A DNA stretch of 64,000 nt. Origin: Eisenbergiella tayi (GTDB taxonomy: Bacteria > Bacillota > Clostridia > Lachnospirales > Lachnospiraceae). Made by a program: the position numbers and the translations under genes. Position 1 is the stretch's first letter. The number at the start of each line of letters is the position of its first letter. A model generated the notes under the pieces. It did not search any database, was not told where the DNA came from, and saw only the letters and a list, made by a program, of their open reading frames with translations. This document shows, piece after piece, positions 60,222 to 64,000 of this stretch. The stretch lies in contig NZ_MPDJ01000002.1 in assembly GCF_001881565.1 (NCBI RefSeq), positions 124,001 to 188,000 on the forward strand, read 5' to 3'.

Positions 60222-62897
60222 TTATTCCTCTTCCGCGTCCTTCTCCGGCTCCCTGATCTTATATGTAATCTCATATTCTCCCGCTGTAAGATAGCAGACG
60301 TTTTCCCGTACACATTCAAAAATGGGATTCTTTTTATCCGCAAAAATTTCAGCCGGTGCCAGAGGCAGATAAAGAACAGCCTCACACCCGAACGGGACCG
60401 AAAATGCCAGCCGGATATGACATTCATCTTCGAATTTCCAGGCGGATTTCCACAAACCGGATGCAGAATTATACTCACACGCCACCTGTCCCACACGAGG
60501 ATCCGGTACCGGCGCCAATATTACTTTTTGGAATCCGACAGAATCCTCCGCCTGTCTGATACCCGCCATATACGAATACATCCATTCCACAACGGCTCCA
60601 TAGGAATAATGATTCAGACTGTTCATCCCTGTGGAAGAGATACTTCCGTCTGCCAAAACACTGTTCCATCTCTCCCAGATAGTCGTGGCTCCCAGCTTAA
60701 CCTCATACAGCCATCCCGGATAATCCTCATTTAACAAAAGATGATATGCCAGATCGCTCATCCCGGCCTTCGTGAGCTCTTCCAGAAGAATCGGCGTCCC
60801 GACAAAGCCTGTCTGCAGCCGGTTTCCATTCGATTCAAAGCTCCTCTTTAAATCAATGTCGGTTCTTTCCCTGTCCTTACTTAACCCATGGCGTAAAGTC
60901 AGTAAATAGCCTGTCTGTGTATTGACACAGCTCCGTCCGTTCGGAGAATAATATTCCGCCCTGATTTCCTTTAAAATGTTGTCTGACAAAGCCTCATATT
61001 TTTCAGCATCCTCTGTTTTCCCGAGAATACGGGCGGTCTTTGCCGTCAGCTGCGTGCTTAACCGGTAATATACATCGGCAATGAATCCGTCATCCGTCCC
61101 GCCTTTCACGCCTTCTGTGCCGCCGTCTCCATCAAGAGCCAGCCAGTCTCCGTAATGTACGGCCCTGCGCCATCCATCTTTTTTCCCTTCTGCTGTTTCA
61201 TTGACCGACGTCATATAGTCAACCCAGGCCTTCATACTGCCGTAATGCTTTTCCAATATGCCGGTATCTCCATAAAAACGGTACATATTCCAGGGTATGA
61301 TGGTTGTCGCATCCCCCCAGACAGAGGACGTACTGTCCACATCAAAGGCCGGCACCACATTCGGTACCATCCCCCTGCGGCTTTTTTGCTCGGTTTCCAT
61401 GTCAAATATATATTTGTAATAGAAAGAATAACAATCCCTGATATAGCATGCCGTAGCGGAAAACACCTGTGCATCTCCGGTCCATCCCATCCGTTCATCC
61501 CTTTGCGGGCAGTCTGTGGGCACATCCACAAAATTATCCTTCTGTCCCCATTCCGTATTTAAAATCAGCCGGTTCAATAAAGGATTGCCGGTAACCAGAC
61601 TCCCTGTTCTCGGAAGCGAAGAATAAACCGCCAGGCCGACAAAATTATCTTTCACGCTATCCGGCATCGGAGTATAGATAACATCCTTTTTTTCTCCTTC
61701 CATTACCGCATAAGCTTCTGCCGGATCTTCGCAGAGGGTCTTTTCTATTTTCACATAACGATATCCATAAAATGTAAAATGAGGAGTAATTATCTGCTCC
61801 GTACCGTTGGAAATATAAAAATATTCCGATCGCGCCGACCGCAGATTATCCCTGTAAAAGTTTCCCTGCTGCAGTATCTCACCTGTCTGTATGTGTATTA
61901 CCGTCCCTTCAGGCTCGTTTACACGCAGTGAAAAAATGCCGGTTATATTTTGGCCCAGATCCAGCACCGTTTCACCCGCAGGCGTATGAATCAGGCTTTC
62001 AACCGGAAATTCTGTCTTCACCGTTACCGGCGTACTGAGCCTGGCCGTCAACTTTCCCCTGGGCGCTTCCACACAGACTGCGCTGCCCTCCTCTCCGGTT
62101 TTTCTTGTATCATCTCTCCATTCCCCATCATAAATTCCGGAGAACACAAGATTGGATGTCCTTACCTTCCAGCTGTCATCCGTTCCGATGATCTGTTCCG
62201 AACCGTCCTCATATTCAATACGAAGCTCGGATAACAGTTTAAAACTATCGCCGTAATATCCTTTTTCCCAATTTCCGGCATATCCGAATCTCCCTTTATA
62301 CCAGCCCGGGCCAAGCATTACGGACAAGGTTCCGCTCTGCTGTATCCTGTCCGTCACATCATAGGTCTGATACTGAATCCAGCTGTTATAATTATTACAG
62401 TAAGGCGTCAGCAGCTCTTCACCAATCTTGTTTCCGTCCCACATAGCCTCATACAGCCCGAGGCCCGTTATGTATAACCGTGCACGGCTGACCCTTTTGG
62501 CAATCTCTATCTCCTTATAAAATACAGGGCTTTCCTTGCCTTCCGTCAAACAGCCTATCCACTTTCCCTCCCAGTTCTCCCCTTCCTTAGCGCTCTCAAA
62601 CCAATGCACATCGCTGACAGCCTCCTCATCCGCATCGGTACGGACACATACCGTCCAGTAATACCTTGTCCTCGGCTTCATTTTCATCATAACCGGCGCC
62701 GCCAGAGAGCTGATATCCGTCTGATATCCCGTATCTGTAATTCTTTGCTCCATCCTTTCATCCGCTGCAATCAGGATTCTTGCAGATACCATCTTTTTCC
62801 CCTCGGCATCCGTGACCTTCCATGAAAAAACCGGATTCTCAAAGTAGTATCCCAAAGGATTTACATAATGATTCGTTTTACATTCTGTTATTTTCAT
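60222..62897 (-). CDS. GH78 alpha-L-rhamnosidase
   Basis: An 891-residue protein without a signal peptide. Domains in order are an N-terminal fibronectin/Ig-like domain (MKITECKTNHYVNPLG...FSWKV), rhamnosidase N-terminal jelly-roll domains (about 130-420), and an (alpha/alpha)6 barrel. The barrel carries the GH78 signature VPTDCPQRDERMGWTGDAQ, with conserved D462, D467 and E468, and EWMYSYMAGI. A C-terminal beta domain follows. It should release terminal L-rhamnose from pectic or flavonoid glycosides in the cytoplasm. It follows a YtcP-type permease gene by 16 bases, consistent with uptake followed by hydrolysis. Confidence 0.94.
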   Translation of the reverse strand: MKITECKTNHYVNPLGYYFENPVFSWKVTDAEGKKMVSARILIAADERMEQRITDTGYQTDISSLAAPVMMKMKPRTRYYWTVCVRTDADEEAVSDVHWFESAKEGENWEGKWIGCLTEGKESPVFYKEIEIAKRVSRARLYITGLGLYEAMWDGNKIGEELLTPYCNNYNSWIQYQTYDVTDRIQQSGTLSVMLGPGWYKGRFGYAGNWEKGYYGDSFKLLSELRIEYEDGSEQIIGTDDSWKVRTSNLVFSGIYDGEWRDDTRKTGEEGSAVCVEAPRGKLTARLSTPVTVKTEFPVESLIHTPAGETVLDLGQNITGIFSLRVNEPEGTVIHIQTGEILQQGNFYRDNLRSARSEYFYISNGTEQIITPHFTFYGYRYVKIEKTLCEDPAEAYAVMEGEKKDVIYTPMPDSVKDNFVGLAVYSSLPRTGSLVTGNPLLNRLILNTEWGQKDNFVDVPTDCPQRDERMGWTGDAQVFSATACYIRDCYSFYYKYIFDMETEQKSRRGMVPNVVPAFDVDSTSSVWGDATTIIPWNMYRFYGDTGILEKHYGSMKAWVDYMTSVNETAEGKKDGWRRAVHYGDWLALDGDGGTEGVKGGTDDGFIADVYYRLSTQLTAKTARILGKTEDAEKYEALSDNILKEIRAEYYSPNGRSCVNTQTGYLLTLRHGLSKDRERTDIDLKRSFESNGNRLQTGFVGTPILLEELTKAGMSDLAYHLLLNEDYPGWLYEVKLGATTIWERWNSVLADGSISSTGMNSLNHYSYGAVVEWMYSYMAGIRQAEDSVGFQKVILAPVPDPRVGQVACEYNSASGLWKSAWKFEDECHIRLAFSVPFGCEAVLYLPLAPAEIFADKKNPIFECVRENVCYLTAGEYEITYKIREPEKDAEEE

Positions 62898-62913
62898 ATT
62901 TTCCAGCTTTCCC

Positions 62914-63795
62914 TTACCCTTTTACTGATCCGACCGTCATGCCTTTTACAAAATATTTCTGCGCAAAAGGATAGATAAGCATGATCGGAATGAGTGAAAT
63001 AAATATCTGCGCGCAGCGGATAGTCCTGTCATCCACAACAGACAGCAGCTTTATCTCATCGATACTCAGCAGACTTAAATCTCTTTTCACAACCACCGTA
63101 TACAAATAAGAGGCCAGCGGATAACTGGAAGGGAAATTCGAAAATATCAGCCCGTCAAAATAGCTGTTCCATTGTGTTATAAATGAAAATAAAGTCAGTG
63201 TCGCAATCGATGGTTTGGCACACGGAACATATACACGGAAGCATGTTGTAAAATGGCTGGCCCCATCTATAATCGCTGCTTCCTCCAATTCTTTGGGTAT
63301 TCCTCGGAAGAAATTAATCATAAGAACAATATTATATACAGACAGAATGGTGGGAAGTATCAATGCCCATATGGTGTCCATTAAATGAAGATTGGTTATC
63401 AGTAAGTACCCGGGAATCAGCCCGCCTGAAAACAGCATGGTAAAGAAAAACAGCCACACATAGACGCCTCTTGCCCGAAGCTGCTCTTTCTCCTTAGACA
63501 GCGGATAGGCAATAAGGATTGTAAGAATCATTGACAACGGCACCCCTATTAAAACCCGTTCCACACTCTTTAACAGAGACGTCCAGAATTCCTTTTTTTC
63601 AATAACATATTGATAGGCCATTGTCGTAAACTCTACCGGCCATAGTGTAACCTTTCCTGCGGCAACCGCTGTGGCGCTGGAAAAAGACATCGCCAGAATA
63701 GTCAGCAGGGGGAGAATACACAGCAACGCCAGTAATGATAAAAACATATAATTGACAACGCTGAAAACTGCACGTCCTTTTTTTATTTTTTTCAT
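62914..63795 (-). CDS. YtcP/AraQ-type sugar ABC transporter permease
   Basis: The ATG at 63795 is preferred because AGGAG lies seven bases upstream; an ATG two codons earlier is also possible. The 293-residue protein has about six helices, EAA loop LEEAAIIDGASHFTTCFRVYVPCAKP and the family C-terminus PFAQKYFVKGMTVGSVKG. An LplB partner and binding protein would be expected upstream, but the 200 bases to the window edge are non-coding. In the other two complete operons here the paired permease genes are only 10-18 bases apart. Confidence 0.94.
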   Translation of the reverse strand: MKKIKKGRAVFSVVNYMFLSLLALLCILPLLTILAMSFSSATAVAAGKVTLWPVEFTTMAYQYVIEKKEFWTSLLKSVERVLIGVPLSMILTILIAYPLSKEKEQLRARGVYVWLFFFTMLFSGGLIPGYLLITNLHLMDTIWALILPTILSVYNIVLMINFFRGIPKELEEAAIIDGASHFTTCFRVYVPCAKPSIATLTLFSFITQWNSYFDGLIFSNFPSSYPLASYLYTVVVKRDLSLLSIDEIKLLSVVDDRTIRCAQIFISLIPIMLIYPFAQKYFVKGMTVGSVKG

Positions 63796-63801
63796 ATACA
63801 T

Positions 63802-64000
63802 ACTCCTGCATTTTTATTACTCAAACTTCGCCCATGCCCCTGTCCCCTCCGGCCCCTGTTTTCGGGGCTGACAGCCGGTTTGGATTTTCTTCCCCCTGCG
63901 CCAGCCGTGCAGGGTTTCCTGTAAGGGGCGTATAAACTCGCCGGTCCTTAGGCCGCGTATTTTGCGGCCTTAGTACCGCTGCCTGTTTATCCGAGCGAAA
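63802..64000 (-). other. GC-rich, hairpin-rich non-coding stretch
   Basis: No open frame of note occurs here and composition is clearly more GC-rich than neighbouring spacers. Three short perfect hairpins are visible: 63852-63856 with 63864-63868 (GCCCC/GGGGC), 63894-63899 with 63909-63914 (CCCTGC/GCAGGG) and 63950-63956 with 63964-63970 (AGGCCGC/GCGGCCT). It could be a dispersed repeat or a structured leader RNA; the window edge cuts it. Confidence 0.45.

Overview
The window looks like a chromosomal segment of a gut-type Clostridia, most likely a Lachnospiraceae relative (Eisenbergiella or Hungatella-like). This is inferred from moderate G+C, strong AGGAGG ribosome-binding sites, several oligosaccharide ABC importers of the lipoprotein/LplB/YtcP type, many AraC-type regulators and YesM/YesN two-component pairs, and an Rpn-type nuclease gene. 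No rRNA, tRNA, CRISPR array or intact insertion sequence was found.

Region 1 to 24.4 kb is carbohydrate utilisation. From right to left on the minus strand, an LplB-YtcP-solute-binding-protein operon (9971 to 6369) runs into a YesM/YesN-type kinase and regulator (6251 to 3827). After a terminator with an unusually long stem come a GH51 arabinofuranosidase, a second solute-binding lipoprotein and the start of another LplB permease cut by the window edge. A plus-strand block (10.3-14.1 kb) holds a GNAT acetyltransferase, a small unknown protein with a dapA paralogue, and a membrane-anchored unknown protein, with a minus-strand AraC/GyrI-like regulator between them. An Rpn-family nuclease gene with a tandemly duplicated 3' end follows. 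A second glycan locus (15.8-24.4 kb) has a beta-helix carbohydrate-active protein, a cupin-AraC regulator, a GH2 enzyme with a beta-glucuronidase-type N-x-K motif, YtcP, LplB and a solute-binding protein. It is flanked by a 760-residue membrane AraC regulator.

Region 26.9 to 31.9 kb is a decay or transfer zone: a broken LplB permease gene, a RelB/YoeB pair whose toxin has a premature stop before its catalytic His-Tyr, a broken Ig-like-domain gene, an AT-rich S41 peptidase lipoprotein and small genes.

Region 31.9 to 48.6 kb is the most unusual part. Eight tightly spaced minus-strand genes behind one good promoter encode an Hpt protein, a REC-HD-GYP-PAS-GGDEF response regulator, a lipoprotein fusing a solute-binding domain to a 5'-nucleotidase C-terminal domain, two hybrid histidine kinases, a GntR-type regulator with two winged helices, an orphan Cache sensor and a GGDEF-EAL protein. 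A divergent pair encodes a Cache-GGDEF cyclase and a sensor with a degenerate GGDEF-like domain. Together they look like one ligand-responsive phosphorelay controlling c-di-GMP.

Region 48.6 to 59 kb is mostly housekeeping or accessory genes: a TPR protein, a cyclophilin-fold lipoprotein, a MalY/PatB lyase, a DUF3737 protein, an epimerase, a LysR regulator, a MATE pump and a YhcG-type nuclease with two matching palindromes. The last 5 kb is a third glycan locus with an AraC regulator, a GH78 rhamnosidase and a YtcP permease. Upstream of that permease lies a GC-rich, hairpin-forming non-coding stretch that runs to the window edge.
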